Assembly (NCBI RefSeq): GCF_946222305.1
Contig: NZ_CAMIHZ010000022.1
Location: forward strand, 1 to 34,677
DNA length: 34,677 bases
Origin: an uncultured Corynebacterium sp.
GTDB taxonomy: Bacteria; Actinomycetota; Actinomycetes; Mycobacteriales; Mycobacteriaceae
Direction of reading: 5' to 3'
The notes beneath the pieces were generated by a model that was given only the letters and a program-made list of their open reading frames with translations, made no database searches and was not told the origin of the DNA. Position numbers and translations under genes: made by a program. Shown in pieces: positions 1 to 8,817 of the stretch (position 1 is the first letter of the stretch; each line of letters starts with the position of its first letter).

Positions 1-53
1 GGTACCCCTAGGGTGGGCTTGGGTTGGGGTGGAAGCGGGGCCTGCGCGGGGAC

Positions 54-1442
54 CTAGTTGCGCAGCATTTCGGCCACGAGGAACGCCAGCTCCAGCGACT
101 GCTGGGTGTTCAGGCGTGGGTCAACGGTCGTGGCGTAACGCGTTGGCAGGTCCACGTCGGTGATGGACTGGCCACCGCCGACAACCTCGGTGACGTCCTC
201 CCCGGTGAGTTCTACGTGTACGCCGCCTGGGTGGGAGCCGATGGCACGGTGGACCTCGAAGAAACCCTGGACCTCGTCGATAATGCGGTCGAAGTCACGG
301 GTCTTGTAGCCGTTAGAGGACGTGTAGGTGTTGCCGTGCATGGGATCGCACTGCCAGATGACCTTGTGGCCGGTCGCTTCAACCGCCTCGACGATGGCGG
401 GCAGGATGTCGCGAACCTTGTCGTAGCCCATGCGGCTAATAAGGGTCAGGCGGCCTGGGTCATTGTTGGGGTCCAAAGTCTTGACGTACTCCACGGCCTC
501 TTCCGGCGTGGTGGTGGGGCCGATCTTCACGCCGACCGGGTTGCTAATGAGCTTCGCGAACTGGATATGTGCATCCTCCAGGCCACGGGTGCGCTCGCCC
601 ACCCACACCTGGTGTGCGGAGAGGTTGTACAGCGCGTCCTCGCCGGCCTCGTTGTGGGCCAGGCGCAGCATGGAGCGTTCGTAATCCATCACGAGGGACT
701 CGTGGGAGGCGTAGATGTCTGCGGTGTGCAGCGTAGACGACGTCACGCCACACGCACTCATGAATTCCAGACCGCGGTCAATCTCCTGCGCCAATGCCTC
801 GTATCGAGCACCGGCTGGGGAGTTCGCCACGAACTCGCGGTTCCACTCGTGAAGCTTGTACAGATCCGCAGTGCCACTGGTGGTAAGCGCGCGGACTAGG
901 TTCATCGCCGCGGAGGAGTTGGCATATGCACGCACCATGCGGGATGGGTCGTGTGCGCGGGCTTCTTCCGTTGCTTCGACGCCATTGACCAGATCACCAC
1001 GGTAACTCAGCAGGCCGGACGAATCCCGATCAGCAGAGCGAGGCTTAGCGTATTGCCCGGCGATGCGAGCCATCTTCACCACAGGGGTGGAAGCGCCGTA
1101 AGTCAAGACCACAGCCATCTGCAGCAAGGTCTTGATATTGCCACGAATGTGCGGCTCGGTATTGGACTCGAAAGTCTCTGCGCAGTCGCCACCTTGCAAC
1201 AGGAATGCCTTGCCCAAGGCGACGTCGGCCAACTGCTTCTTCAAGCGCTTAATTTCTGGAGCCACCACGATAGGTGGGACAGATTCTAGAACCTTGCGCA
1301 CGCGGGCAGCGTGATCCTTGTCCCAACTGGGTTGCTGCTTCGCATCGCGCGAGAGCACATCGTCTAATTGCTGCGCCATTGCATCGGGCAATGGCGGCAG
1401 ATCTGGAAGTTCATCTAGGGGTACGTCAATAGTCCAAGCCAT
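54..1442 (-). CDS. aroG: Class II 3-deoxy-D-arabino-heptulosonate-7-phosphate (DAHP) synthase
   Basis: Catalyses the first step of the shikimate pathway, condensing phosphoenolpyruvate and erythrose 4-phosphate to DAHP in the cytoplasm. The protein has the plant-like class II features: N-terminal MAWTIDVPLDELPDLPPLP, the metal-binding LLQGGDCAETF stretch near residue 85, and KPRS after the AGQYA segment. The frame is open to 1472, but the ATG at 1442 gives 462 residues and an N-terminus aligning with M. tuberculosis AroG (MNWTVDIP...), so I chose it. A GATAAT hexamer at 1499-1504 (minus strand) is a possible -10. It lies downstream of the RNase AS gene on the same strand with a 116-bp gap, so it may have its own promoter. 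Family assignment is certain; feedback-inhibition properties cannot be read here. Confidence 0.95.
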   Translation of the reverse strand: MAWTIDVPLDELPDLPPLPDAMAQQLDDVLSRDAKQQPSWDKDHAARVRKVLESVPPIVVAPEIKRLKKQLADVALGKAFLLQGGDCAETFESNTEPHIRGNIKTLLQMAVVLTYGASTPVVKMARIAGQYAKPRSADRDSSGLLSYRGDLVNGVEATEEARAHDPSRMVRAYANSSAAMNLVRALTTSGTADLYKLHEWNREFVANSPAGARYEALAQEIDRGLEFMSACGVTSSTLHTADIYASHESLVMDYERSMLRLAHNEAGEDALYNLSAHQVWVGERTRGLEDAHIQFAKLISNPVGVKIGPTTTPEEAVEYVKTLDPNNDPGRLTLISRMGYDKVRDILPAIVEAVEATGHKVIWQCDPMHGNTYTSSNGYKTRDFDRIIDEVQGFFEVHRAIGSHPGGVHVELTGEDVTEVVGGGQSITDVDLPTRYATTVDPRLNTQQSLELAFLVAEMLRN

Positions 1443-1558
1443 ATATGAAGCATACTCATCCATAAGTATCATTTCGGCGTTGGCGCCGATTAGGACTGAT
1501 TATCCCCTAAGACGGGTCTAGCTGTGATCACCCGAGGATTGAATTCGGCTGGGGCGCG

Positions 1559-2080
1559 CTACTTACGCATGGCTAGCATGCTGGTGTTGTACTTCACGAC
1601 ATTGAAGCGCGCATCCTCCAACGCATCGTGGGCATTCGACGGCGCTTCAGGCAGGCGAGGACGTCCCGCCATTTCCCACAGTTGCTTCAGCTCGTGAGAA
1701 AAACGAGGAATCTCCCGTGGAAGTTTCGTCATGTCACCCCACAGCTGTGCAAGGGCTACATGATCGTAGGCTCCAACCCACGCCCACAATTCGGGGCGCG
1801 CATGCCCTCGAATTTTCCGACCGGGCTCGTGATTGGGCAGGAGGAAGTTGAAAAGTTCCTTACGCAAGGTGGCGCGATCCATCCACGCGGGATCAGTGCG
1901 ATGTGGCAGTAGTGGTAGCACGTTGTGCCGAACCCACTCCCCCGCTTTGGACTCATCGAATTCGGTGGATACTGCGTAGAATTCCCGGCCATCTTCTGCG
2001 ACAACACCGATGGAGACCAAGTCTATGGTCTTTCCATCTTCGATAAATTCTGTGTCGTAGAAGTATTTCACGGCACTCAT
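1559..2080 (-). CDS. RNase AS, DEDDh polyadenylate-specific 3'-exoribonuclease
   Basis: Cytoplasmic 3'-5' exoribonuclease of the RNase T/DEDDh superfamily, homologous to M. tuberculosis Rv2179c (RNase AS), which prefers adenylate-rich RNA. Visible catalytic residues are D9 and E11 in FYDTEFIEDG, D106 in GAYDHVAL, and H151 and D156 in NAHDALEDA. The frame extends upstream to 2152, but the ATG at 2080 gives the family N-terminus (xxYFYDTEFIEDG) and 173 residues, the normal size. No clear Shine-Dalgarno sequence precedes it. It sits immediately upstream of aroG on the same strand, the same neighbour order as Rv2179c-Rv2178c. Confidence 0.92.
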   Translation of the reverse strand: MSAVKYFYDTEFIEDGKTIDLVSIGVVAEDGREFYAVSTEFDESKAGEWVRHNVLPLLPHRTDPAWMDRATLRKELFNFLLPNHEPGRKIRGHARPELWAWVGAYDHVALAQLWGDMTKLPREIPRFSHELKQLWEMAGRPRLPEAPSNAHDALEDARFNVVKYNTSMLAMRK

Positions 2081-2211
2081 TGTAAGCCAGTCCGCCAGAA
2101 CGGCTGCGTTGAGGTTAGTGGTTCCGGGGTGGCGAAGGCTGCGGGGTCGCACAGCAAGAGCGTTGAAACGCTACACCACACTGCCCTAATACGTCTGCGA
2201 ACCCCCTGCGA

Positions 2212-3516
2212 CTACCTGTGGGAACGTCGCAGACTTGGGGGGTACAAAACCCATCCCACAACGGGGATCTTGCCCAGTCCGTAGAAGACAAACCCGGCGA
2301 GCGCACACAGCGCGAACCCGAGATAGATCTGTGGCAGCGGACGGGCAAACACCTCCACAAACTCCGCTCCTTGGGCCTGGTATGCCGCCAACAGAAATGC
2401 ACCATATCCCAAGGCAGCTTGGTGGGAAACGTAGATCGGCAAAGTATGGCGCCCGATGGCTTTAAGGGCGGGGGCGACGATGGGCGTCTGAGTTAACCAA
2501 GCAGCAAAAACGATGCCGAAAGGAATCGCGGCGAAGATTCGTAGCAAACCGGTGCCGACGGTGACCGCCGCCACCGTGTCATTCCACTCGGCGAAAACGG
2601 TTCTTTCCAACGTGTAGTTGGCCAGTTCGCTCATCACAAACAGCACCAAGGCACCAGCTGCCACCGGCAGGCTAAAGGCGTGATGGGCCAAGCGGAAGAT
2701 CATCCTGCGGAAAAACAACCCGATGAAGAAGACCGGTAGATATGTAAGAACTTGGCGGATGCCCTGGTGGGACATGTAACCAGCCACGCAACCCATATAG
2801 GCCGGCACGAAGCTCAACGTCACAGCCAGCCACGCGGGAAGTTTGCGCACACACCACGCTGCAAGGTTGTACAGAGTCAGCGCGTAGAGGAACCACAAGC
2901 CCGGATCGCCAAAAACAATGGCTTTGAACATAGCGCTGTAGTCCATGTGGGCGAAGATCGTCTGCAGATCCAACCGCACGGGTATCCCGGGAATCCGGCT
3001 GGGAGCGGTAATCGTCGGGGGCGGGTTGGTGAAAAGTTTGCCGTCGATATACAGCCGATTAGCTGCCACCACCGGTGTGAAGACCAAGTAGGGAACGAGG
3101 AGGAACCACAGGCGTCGGAACCAAAGATCCGGCAACGAACGTTCAATGACTCGGTGGGCAAAAAGCCCCGAGACCAGAAAGAACAGCGGCATGCGCAAGG
3201 GATCGAGGACGACCTTCGCGATTCCCCATGACGTTTCCATTCCCCCTGGCACCATGGTGACTACATGCATGAGGCATACCGCAAGGATGGAAAACCCCTT
3301 CGTCGTATCGGCCCATGCCACGCGCTTAGCGCCGGCCGAGCGGGCTGTTTGCTCGCTCGGGGCAACGGTGGGGGCAGGTGATGTTTGATTATCAGATGCC
3401 CCGCGCCCCCCATTGGGGTTGCGCGTCTCAACCGTCCCCCAATGGGACGTGACCTCGGTCTCCTGGACGGTGCCACCGGAGACACGAGGGTGCGGGGAGG
3501 AGGTGAAGGTAGTCAT
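2212..3516 (-). CDS. Acyltransferase family 3 (OatA/NodX-like) integral membrane protein
   Basis: About 434 residues from the ATG at 3516; the frame itself opens at a TTG three codons earlier. Roughly the first 65 residues are a polar Gly/Ser/Thr/Asn-rich tail. Then comes WADTTKGFSILAVCLMHV, the usual first membrane helix of the acyltransferase-3 family with a conserved His, followed by about ten hydrophobic segments (for example PLFFLVSGLFAHRVIERSL and LWFLLVPYLVFTPVVAANR). Family members move acyl groups onto sugars or other envelope molecules; the substrate here is unknown. The ORF ends inside an inverted repeat, GTCTGCGA (2193-2200) with TCGCAGAC (2226-2233). It lies between plsC and RNase AS and is not part of the mycobacterial order, so it may be a corynebacterial addition. 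Confidence 0.8.
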   Translation of the reverse strand: MTTFTSSPHPRVSGGTVQETEVTSHWGTVETRNPNGGRGASDNQTSPAPTVAPSEQTARSAGAKRVAWADTTKGFSILAVCLMHVVTMVPGGMETSWGIAKVVLDPLRMPLFFLVSGLFAHRVIERSLPDLWFRRLWFLLVPYLVFTPVVAANRLYIDGKLFTNPPPTITAPSRIPGIPVRLDLQTIFAHMDYSAMFKAIVFGDPGLWFLYALTLYNLAAWCVRKLPAWLAVTLSFVPAYMGCVAGYMSHQGIRQVLTYLPVFFIGLFFRRMIFRLAHHAFSLPVAAGALVLFVMSELANYTLERTVFAEWNDTVAAVTVGTGLLRIFAAIPFGIVFAAWLTQTPIVAPALKAIGRHTLPIYVSHQAALGYGAFLLAAYQAQGAEFVEVFARPLPQIYLGFALCALAGFVFYGLGKIPVVGWVLYPPSLRRSHR

Positions 3517-3618
3517 GGCTAACAATCAACGCTAACCCGCTTCAAGTGCAAATACCAATTCATTGCACCGCGTGTGAACCGCGGAGAAGGCGAAAAGCGG
3601 GTGCGTTTGCTCCCCCCC

Positions 3619-4350
3619 CTAGTGTTGGCGTGGTTCCGAGCCTTCGGGGTAACCCTTGCCCGCTTCCAAGGACTTCTTCACATCGGCAGCGTAGAAATCC
3701 TTAACCTGCTCTTGGCCCGATAGTTCGGCCAGCGCATCCATAACGGCATCGGTCAAGGCGCGCGTTTGCGCGTAGCCATCACCGCGGTCTCGGAAATCGT
3801 CCGGGTGAATGGGGTCTCCGACAACTACGCCACAACGGAATGGTCGCGGAATCCACGATCCGATGGGATTGACCTTGTTCGTGTTCATCATCGCAACGGG
3901 ATACACCGGAACATTGGATTCCAACGCAACGCGGGCCAGCCCAGTCTTGCCACGGTACAGGCGACCATCCGGCGAGCGAGTCCCTTCGGGATACATACCC
4001 AGTGGATCGCCCTTCTCCAAGACCTCCAATGCAGTGGCCAGAGCGGCGATTTGGCTGCCCTTGTCCTCGCGATCGATCGGCACCTGGTTGGTGGAGCTGA
4101 AGAACCACTTCTGCACCGCACCCACCAGCCCTGGGGAGGTGAAGTATTCTTTCTTGGCGAGAAAGACAATTTGTCGAGGAGCGACCAACGGCAGGTAGAA
4201 ACTATCCATCACCGCCAAGTGGTTCGATGCGAGAATCACCGGCCCCTCTGCCGGGATCTTGTCCAGTCCACGGGTAAACGGACGGTTGTAAACCCAGAGT
4301 AAGGGGCCGATAAACACGTGCTTGAGCCACCAATAGGTGCGGTTGCGCAT
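3619..4350 (-). CDS. plsC: 1-acyl-sn-glycerol-3-phosphate acyltransferase (PlsC-like)
   Basis: Membrane-associated acyltransferase that acylates lysophosphatidic acid to phosphatidic acid in phospholipid synthesis. The 243-residue product carries the HX4D catalytic motif (H44 and D49 in SNHLAVMDS) and the glycerol-phosphate binding motif PEGTRS at residues 121-126. The start is supported by AGGAAAAG about 6 nt upstream of the ATG. The gene follows glk on the same strand with a 78-bp gap. Several PlsC paralogues exist in mycolata, so the acyl acceptor could be another glycerolipid; the family call is firm, the substrate is inferred. Confidence 0.87.
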   Translation of the reverse strand: MRNRTYWWLKHVFIGPLLWVYNRPFTRGLDKIPAEGPVILASNHLAVMDSFYLPLVAPRQIVFLAKKEYFTSPGLVGAVQKWFFSSTNQVPIDREDKGSQIAALATALEVLEKGDPLGMYPEGTRSPDGRLYRGKTGLARVALESNVPVYPVAMMNTNKVNPIGSWIPRPFRCGVVVGDPIHPDDFRDRGDGYAQTRALTDAVMDALAELSGQEQVKDFYAADVKKSLEAGKGYPEGSEPRQH

Positions 4351-4428
4351 AATTACTTTTCCTGCTTGGTTGTCGGTTGTGTGTCTGTATTTTTACCGAC
4401 GCCACGACGTGACCGCGTCCCATGAGAC

Positions 4429-5412
4429 CTAGGGTCGTGTCACTCCCGCTTCGCGTCTGGCCAATAGGGCAACGCCGATCATACCGGCATCACCACCTAG
4501 TTGAGCCTGCACCACGCGCGCTACCTGGCGATGCCCCGCCCCCACGATATTTTTCGCCATGATGTCTTGTGCAGTGGGCAAAAGCAGGTCAGCATCTTGC
4601 GACACCCCACCACCGAGAACAATGAGAGATGGATCAAAAACGTCCTGGACCAGCGCCAGTCCCCTGCCAAGCCAGGTGGCCATGTCGTTGACGACGTCCT
4701 GGGCGAGGCTATCGCCCTCTCGCGCCAGACGGACGACTGTGCGTCCGGTGATTTCCTCTGGATGGTTGGCGTAGGTCTTGGCCAGTTTCGATTCTGGGCA
4801 GCAGCCCGTGGCGATGAAATCTTGGGCGGTCAGTGGCAACGCCGATCCGGAGCAGTAGCGTTCCAGGCAACCCATCTTCCCGCATGGGCAGGCCCGGCCG
4901 CCCGGCATGACTGTGAGGTGGCCGAACTCTGGTGCAGTCCCGAAAGCGCCGCGGTAGATTTCCCCGTTGTGCATCACCGCCGCACCTATGCCAGTTCCCA
5001 GGGCGAATAGCACCCAAGTATCCGCCCCTTGTGCAGCCCCTTGGAAGTATTCACCCCACGCGGCCGAGTTCGCATCGTGCTCAATGACGACGGGCAGCTC
5101 TAGGCGCCGGCGCAGTCGCTGCACTAACTCGGTATTGCGCCACGGCAGATGGGGCGCGAATCGCACCCGCGTGCGGGTTTCATCCACGAAACCAGCAATC
5201 GCTAACCCCACGGCCGTGATGGGACGATTCGGAGCGGAGTGCTGCGCACGAAGTTGGCTAATCACCTGTTCGAGTGCCTTTTCAAGGTCTTCCACATTAG
5301 AAGGTGTGGGCAACTGCTCTACGGCGAGCGTGGTGCCATCCTTATCCACCACGGCAGCTCGGAAATTGGTACCACCAATGTCCACACCGATGGTGAGAAA
5401 TTCTTGCGTCAC
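4429..5412 (-). CDS. glk: ROK-family glucokinase
   Basis: Cytoplasmic sugar kinase that phosphorylates glucose with ATP. It has the N-terminal phosphate-binding motif GVDIGGTN, the catalytic Asp D113 in IEHDANSA, and the ROK zinc site with H165 in EFGH and Cys residues 175, 177 and 182 in ACPCGKMGC. The frame opens at TTG 5442, but the GTG at 5412 is preceded by AGAAGGGG with about 10 nt spacing and gives 327 residues, close to C. glutamicum Glk. The position beside plsC matches the C. glutamicum cg2398-cg2399 order as I recall it. Other ROK kinases act on mannose or N-acetylated sugars, so glucose specificity rests on synteny and similarity. Confidence 0.87.
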   Translation of the reverse strand: MTQEFLTIGVDIGGTNFRAAVVDKDGTTLAVEQLPTPSNVEDLEKALEQVISQLRAQHSAPNRPITAVGLAIAGFVDETRTRVRFAPHLPWRNTELVQRLRRRLELPVVIEHDANSAAWGEYFQGAAQGADTWVLFALGTGIGAAVMHNGEIYRGAFGTAPEFGHLTVMPGGRACPCGKMGCLERYCSGSALPLTAQDFIATGCCPESKLAKTYANHPEEITGRTVVRLAREGDSLAQDVVNDMATWLGRGLALVQDVFDPSLIVLGGGVSQDADLLLPTAQDIMAKNIVGAGHRQVARVVQAQLGGDAGMIGVALLARREAGVTRP

Positions 5413-5661
5413 GCTCGTGTTGCCCCTTCTGGTTTCTCTCAAGCTGGGTTCCGCTCGAGCCGGTCGTTACTCCAGGCATTGTGCCTAAGGCATTGTTTGT
5501 CCTGCGGTATCCCGGTTGGTACCGATTACCTCCGCAAGTAGCGTCCCCTAGGGTAGCCCGCCTACCTTAATGCAGAAAATCACCGTCCCTCTCCTGCTCA
5601 GTGTGCGGAGGTGAGGGTACTTCCGTCGCCAAAACTCCCCACTTGTGGCACTGTTTAGGGC
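5413..5661. promoter_or_regulatory. Divergent glk/sucE promoter region
   Basis: These 249 bp separate divergent genes and must hold both promoters. Visible features are the palindrome AGGCATTGTGCCT at 5474-5486, followed at once by a second AGGCATTGT copy at 5488-5496, and a GGTAG/CTACC inverted repeat near 5554-5567. No convincing -35/-10 pair stands out. A sugar- or acid-responsive operator is a reasonable inference but is not shown. Confidence 0.35.
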
Positions 5662-7410
5662 GTGCTTAACTTTCTCGCCGAGTATCCGCTGGTAGCCCTA
5701 GTGTTGGTACTGGCATGTGGATATGCCGTGGGCAAGGTAGAGGTTGCCGGCATCTCCCTGGGTGCCGCCGCCATATTATTCGTTGCCATCGCTGTTTCGG
5801 CTGCTAACCCTGAGATCGCTTTCCCTCCCCTTCTCTACCAGTTCGGGTTGGCGGTGTTCGTGTACTCCATTGGGCTTTCCGCCGGTCGTGAATTTTTCGC
5901 CACCTTCCCTACTCGCGGCTGGAAGTCCAATGCGGTCGTCGCAGTCGTCATGGTTGTCCTCACTGTTTTGGCAGCTACTCTCATACACTTTTTGGATGTT
6001 GACGCCACGACGGCCGCCGGTACGTTTGCGGGCAGTCTTACTACTACGCCCGGCATGGCGGCCATGGTGGAGGTCCTCAAGGGGGAGAATGCGAACCTCG
6101 CAACCAATCCGGTGGTGGGGTATTCGTTGGCTTATCCCGGTGGTGTTCTGGGCGCCATTCTAGTGGCCGCCATTGGGGCGAAATTGCTGCGTGTGGACCA
6201 CATTCAGGATGCTCGCGACGAAGGTATCATCCAGTCCCACCTCGAGTGGCGGATTGTTGAAGTGACGGAAGACGCACTGCAAAGGCTCTCGAATGCGGAG
6301 CGTACCGATTCCGCGTCTGGTGTTAACGTTGGCGAACCCCGAGTTCGCAAGCACAGCGGTCGCGAAGGTAGCAACAACTCCAGCGATGACAAGCACAGCA
6401 TTGGCGGCGACGGTTACATCACCCTGCAGCACGTGCCACGCGTGACCGGCGCGAATGTTGTCGTCACCCGTTTCGTTGCGTCCACCCCTGGCGCTACTGA
6501 ACAACTTGCACACCCTGATGTTCCCATCACCCCCGGCATGCGCATAGTGCTCAATGGCACGCTCGTGGAGCTGGAAAAGGCCACAGCCGCACTTGGCAAG
6601 CGTGTGCGCATCGATGTGGAAACCGACGATCTAACGTACGGTCGCGTCATTGTTTCTAACCCCGCGATTGCCGGGCGCACGATCAAGGACATCAACCCTT
6701 TGCACCATGGATTCCTCATCGCGCGTGTTCGCCGCGGTGACCGCGAATACATCGCTCAGGGCAGCACCGTGTTGGAACTGTCCGATAGTTTGCGTGTCAT
6801 CGCACCCAAGCAGAACTTTCCTAGAGTGCGTAAGTTCCTCGGCGATTCCGAGACCTCTTTGGCAAATGTGAACCTCCTGCCCTACATGATCGGTCTGTCA
6901 CTGGGGCTACTGGCCGGTACTATCCCCATTCCCCTGCCCGGTGGAACGCACTTAGCCCTCGGATTTGGTGGTGGCCCCATTATCGCGGGACTCGTGCTGG
7001 GGGCGCTGGGACATACTGGCCGGATCCAGTGGCAAATGCCGTTTCATGCCAACCGCGTGCTCACCGGCCTGGGATTGGCCCTATTCCTCGCTGGCGTGGG
7101 AACCGTAGCGGGCCCAGGATTCCGGCATGCCATCGCCGATCCGTCCTCACTGACCTACATTGGCTTTGGATTTCTGATCACGATCTTGTCGGCAGTCAGC
7201 TGCGGGCTGCTGGGAGTTTTGCTCTTGCGCATGAAATGGGATGAAGCCATGGGAATGGCAGCAGCTGTTTCCACGAACCCCGCGGTGCTGAGCTACCTGA
7301 ATGAGCAATCGCGAACCGACCTACCTGCCCGCGGGTACACAACGGTTTATCCGCTCGCGATGATCGGCAAGATCATCCTGTGCCAAATTTTGATCATCAC
7401 TGTGCTCTAG
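5662..7410 (+). CDS. sucE: AspT/YidE-type transporter, probable succinate exporter (SucE family)
   Basis: Integral membrane carrier of the aspartate:alanine exchanger family, in which C. glutamicum SucE exports succinate. The 582 residues start at a GTG. The layout is typical: five or six N-terminal helices (roughly residues 5-175), a large cytoplasmic part with TrkA-C/RCK-like domains (about 200-400), and a second helix block from LLPYMIGLSLGLLAG to the end. Paired GxF-type repeats (FAGSLTTTPGM and, in the second half, VSTNPAVLSYL) mark the two halves. Residues about 220-248 form a Ser/Asn/Asp/Gly-rich insertion inside the first soluble domain. The substrate is inferred from family and genus; another dicarboxylate or amino acid is possible. 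The mRNA is followed by a short hairpin at 7416-7437. Confidence 0.82.
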   Translation: MLNFLAEYPLVALVLVLACGYAVGKVEVAGISLGAAAILFVAIAVSAANPEIAFPPLLYQFGLAVFVYSIGLSAGREFFATFPTRGWKSNAVVAVVMVVLTVLAATLIHFLDVDATTAAGTFAGSLTTTPGMAAMVEVLKGENANLATNPVVGYSLAYPGGVLGAILVAAIGAKLLRVDHIQDARDEGIIQSHLEWRIVEVTEDALQRLSNAERTDSASGVNVGEPRVRKHSGREGSNNSSDDKHSIGGDGYITLQHVPRVTGANVVVTRFVASTPGATEQLAHPDVPITPGMRIVLNGTLVELEKATAALGKRVRIDVETDDLTYGRVIVSNPAIAGRTIKDINPLHHGFLIARVRRGDREYIAQGSTVLELSDSLRVIAPKQNFPRVRKFLGDSETSLANVNLLPYMIGLSLGLLAGTIPIPLPGGTHLALGFGGGPIIAGLVLGALGHTGRIQWQMPFHANRVLTGLGLALFLAGVGTVAGPGFRHAIADPSSLTYIGFGFLITILSAVSCGLLGVLLLRMKWDEAMGMAAAVSTNPAVLSYLNEQSRTDLPARGYTTVYPLAMIGKIILCQILIITVL

Positions 7411-7415
7411 GCGCC

Positions 7416-7437
7416 AGAGCGGTTAAGCTACCGCTCT
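7416..7437 (+). terminator. Hairpin downstream of sucE
   Basis: Perfect 8-bp stem AGAGCGGT/ACCGCTCT with the loop TAAGCT, starting 6 bp after the sucE stop codon. The following sequence ACTTTGG is only weakly T-rich, so termination may be inefficient or the hairpin may mainly protect the 3' end. Confidence 0.5.
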
Positions 7438-7454
7438 ACTTTGGCCCCTCCCAG

Positions 7455-7522
7455 TGCGCTCTAGATAAAACTGTGCTTGAGCCACCAGTGTGCTTTAGAC
7501 GATTCTGTACTTTAGCCACCGC
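7455..7522. repeat. Four-copy 17-bp imperfect tandem repeat between sucE and pimB'
   Basis: Four units in exact 17-bp register start at 7455, 7472, 7489 and 7506. Their first ten bases are TGCGCTCTAG, TGTGCTTGAG, TGTGCTTTAG and TGTACTTTAG; units two and four continue GCCACC-like. The same sequence, TGTGCTCTAG followed by GCGCCAG, occurs at 7401-7417, where it forms the last codons and stop codon of sucE. The array lies in the gap between two convergent genes and encodes nothing recognisable. Confidence 0.6.
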
Positions 7523-7606
7523 CCAGCTGCAGCGCTGGTGCGGTGCTTTGCCCCCCCTCCGGTGGATAGTCCCACCGCCCCCGAGCAATCTTCGATGTCA
7601 GCTCAG

Positions 7607-8776
7607 CTAGCGCAGCGGACTTGGTGGTGGAGCCCCGTCGCCACTCATCACGAAGCGGCACTGAGCCCCCAATCGATCCCAATTCCATTCCCGGTCGACG
7701 TGTTCCAACCCGGCGGCGGCGAGAGTCGAACGCAGCGGGGCGTCGAGCAAAAGGGTAGCCAGCCGATCTGCGACCTGGTCGACCCTGCGACCATCAACCA
7801 CTAACCCGGTGGTGCCATCGATGACAGTTTCGGGAGCCCCGCCTCCCGCGCCCGCGACAGTGGGAACCCCGCAAGCTTGAGCCTCGAGGAAAACGATCCC
7901 GAGGCCCTCCACACTGAGTCCACCAAGCTGGGTGCGCACGGGTAACGCGAAAACATCACCGGCACAGTAGTGCCCAGCCAACTCCGAGAACTCAACAGCG
8001 CCCGTCAGCGTGACTGCATTTTCCACACCGAGTTCTCGGGCGCGACGGCACAGATGTTCGGATTTACCTGGGCCCACGATCAGAAGGTGGGCATCCGGCA
8101 CACAGCGGAGAACACGTGGCATGGCTTCGACAAGTGTGTCCTGCCCTTTTCGCGAAACAATGCGAGAAACTGCGACGATAACCCGTTTTTCTTCAATTTC
8201 ATAGCGCTGCCGCAGCTCGGCGCGCTTAATGGGTTGTGGCGTGAAGGTGGCGGCGTTCACACCGCCCGGCATGGGTTCCCACGCCACGGAGGGACCGAAG
8301 GCAGCTGTCATGCGGTTGCGGGCGTACCGGGAAACGTAGGTGAGGACATCGACGTTGCGGCCGATGATCCCCAATGCTTGGCGGGTGATAGGAAACATGG
8401 ACCACCCAACTTCGTGACCGTGGGTGGAAGCCACAACGCGCTGGGCACCGGCAGCACGAGCTGCGGATGCCATCAGAGCTAGGGGCGCAGCGGCGCCAAA
8501 CCAGACGGTGTGGATGTTGTGAGTGCGGATGAGCTCCTGCATTCGCCGCACGGCGGCGGGAGTGGGCAGCATTATTTTCCGCGGCCACCTAACGACCTGA
8601 TACCTCACGGAGCTATCGAATTCGGCAGCGTGTGCGCGATTTTGAGTAGAGGCGAAAACGATAAGAGCTTCAGGATCGAGCGTTTCGGCGTAATCGCGGA
8701 GGTAGCTCTGAATTCCGCCCACTGTGGGCGGGAAATCATTAGTGACTAACAGGATGCGCGGGTGTGTTGAGGCCAT
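7607..8776 (-). CDS. pimB': GDP-mannose-dependent mannosyltransferase PimB' (GT4 family)
   Basis: Adds the second mannose to phosphatidylinositol monomannoside in the synthesis of PIMs, lipomannan and lipoarabinomannan, at the cytoplasmic face of the membrane. The 389-residue protein has the GT4 fold signatures: N-terminal ILLVTNDFPPTVGGIQSYLRDY, acceptor-side GHEVGW, the nucleotide-sugar loop VSRIVSRKGQDTLVEAM, and the EX7E motif in EGLGIVFLEAQACGVP. Its position beside a RipC-like hydrolase matches Rv2188c-Rv2190c and C. glutamicum cg2400-cg2402. A TAGCGT hexamer lies 10 nt upstream of the ATG. No membrane helix is seen, as expected for this peripheral enzyme. Confidence 0.9.
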   Translation of the reverse strand: MASTHPRILLVTNDFPPTVGGIQSYLRDYAETLDPEALIVFASTQNRAHAAEFDSSVRYQVVRWPRKIMLPTPAAVRRMQELIRTHNIHTVWFGAAAPLALMASAARAAGAQRVVASTHGHEVGWSMFPITRQALGIIGRNVDVLTYVSRYARNRMTAAFGPSVAWEPMPGGVNAATFTPQPIKRAELRQRYEIEEKRVIVAVSRIVSRKGQDTLVEAMPRVLRCVPDAHLLIVGPGKSEHLCRRARELGVENAVTLTGAVEFSELAGHYCAGDVFALPVRTQLGGLSVEGLGIVFLEAQACGVPTVAGAGGGAPETVIDGTTGLVVDGRRVDQVADRLATLLLDAPLRSTLAAAGLEHVDREWNWDRLGAQCRFVMSGDGAPPPSPLR

Positions 8777-8817
8777 GATGGAAACAACGCTAGCGCACGC
8801 GCGAAATCAACAACCGT

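Noticed and set aside
24..899. 291-codon plus-strand frame opposite aroG
   Set aside because: It is the shadow of the class II DAHP synthase, which has full-length family similarity on the other strand.
2193..2233. Terminator at the end of the membrane acyltransferase gene
   Set aside because: GTCTGCGA/TCGCAGAC is perfect, but the loop is 25 nt and no T-tract follows, and one arm lies within the coding sequence.
7455..7522. CRISPR array
   Set aside because: The repeat unit is 17 bp in direct tandem with no spacers and the copies are degenerate; no cas gene is present.
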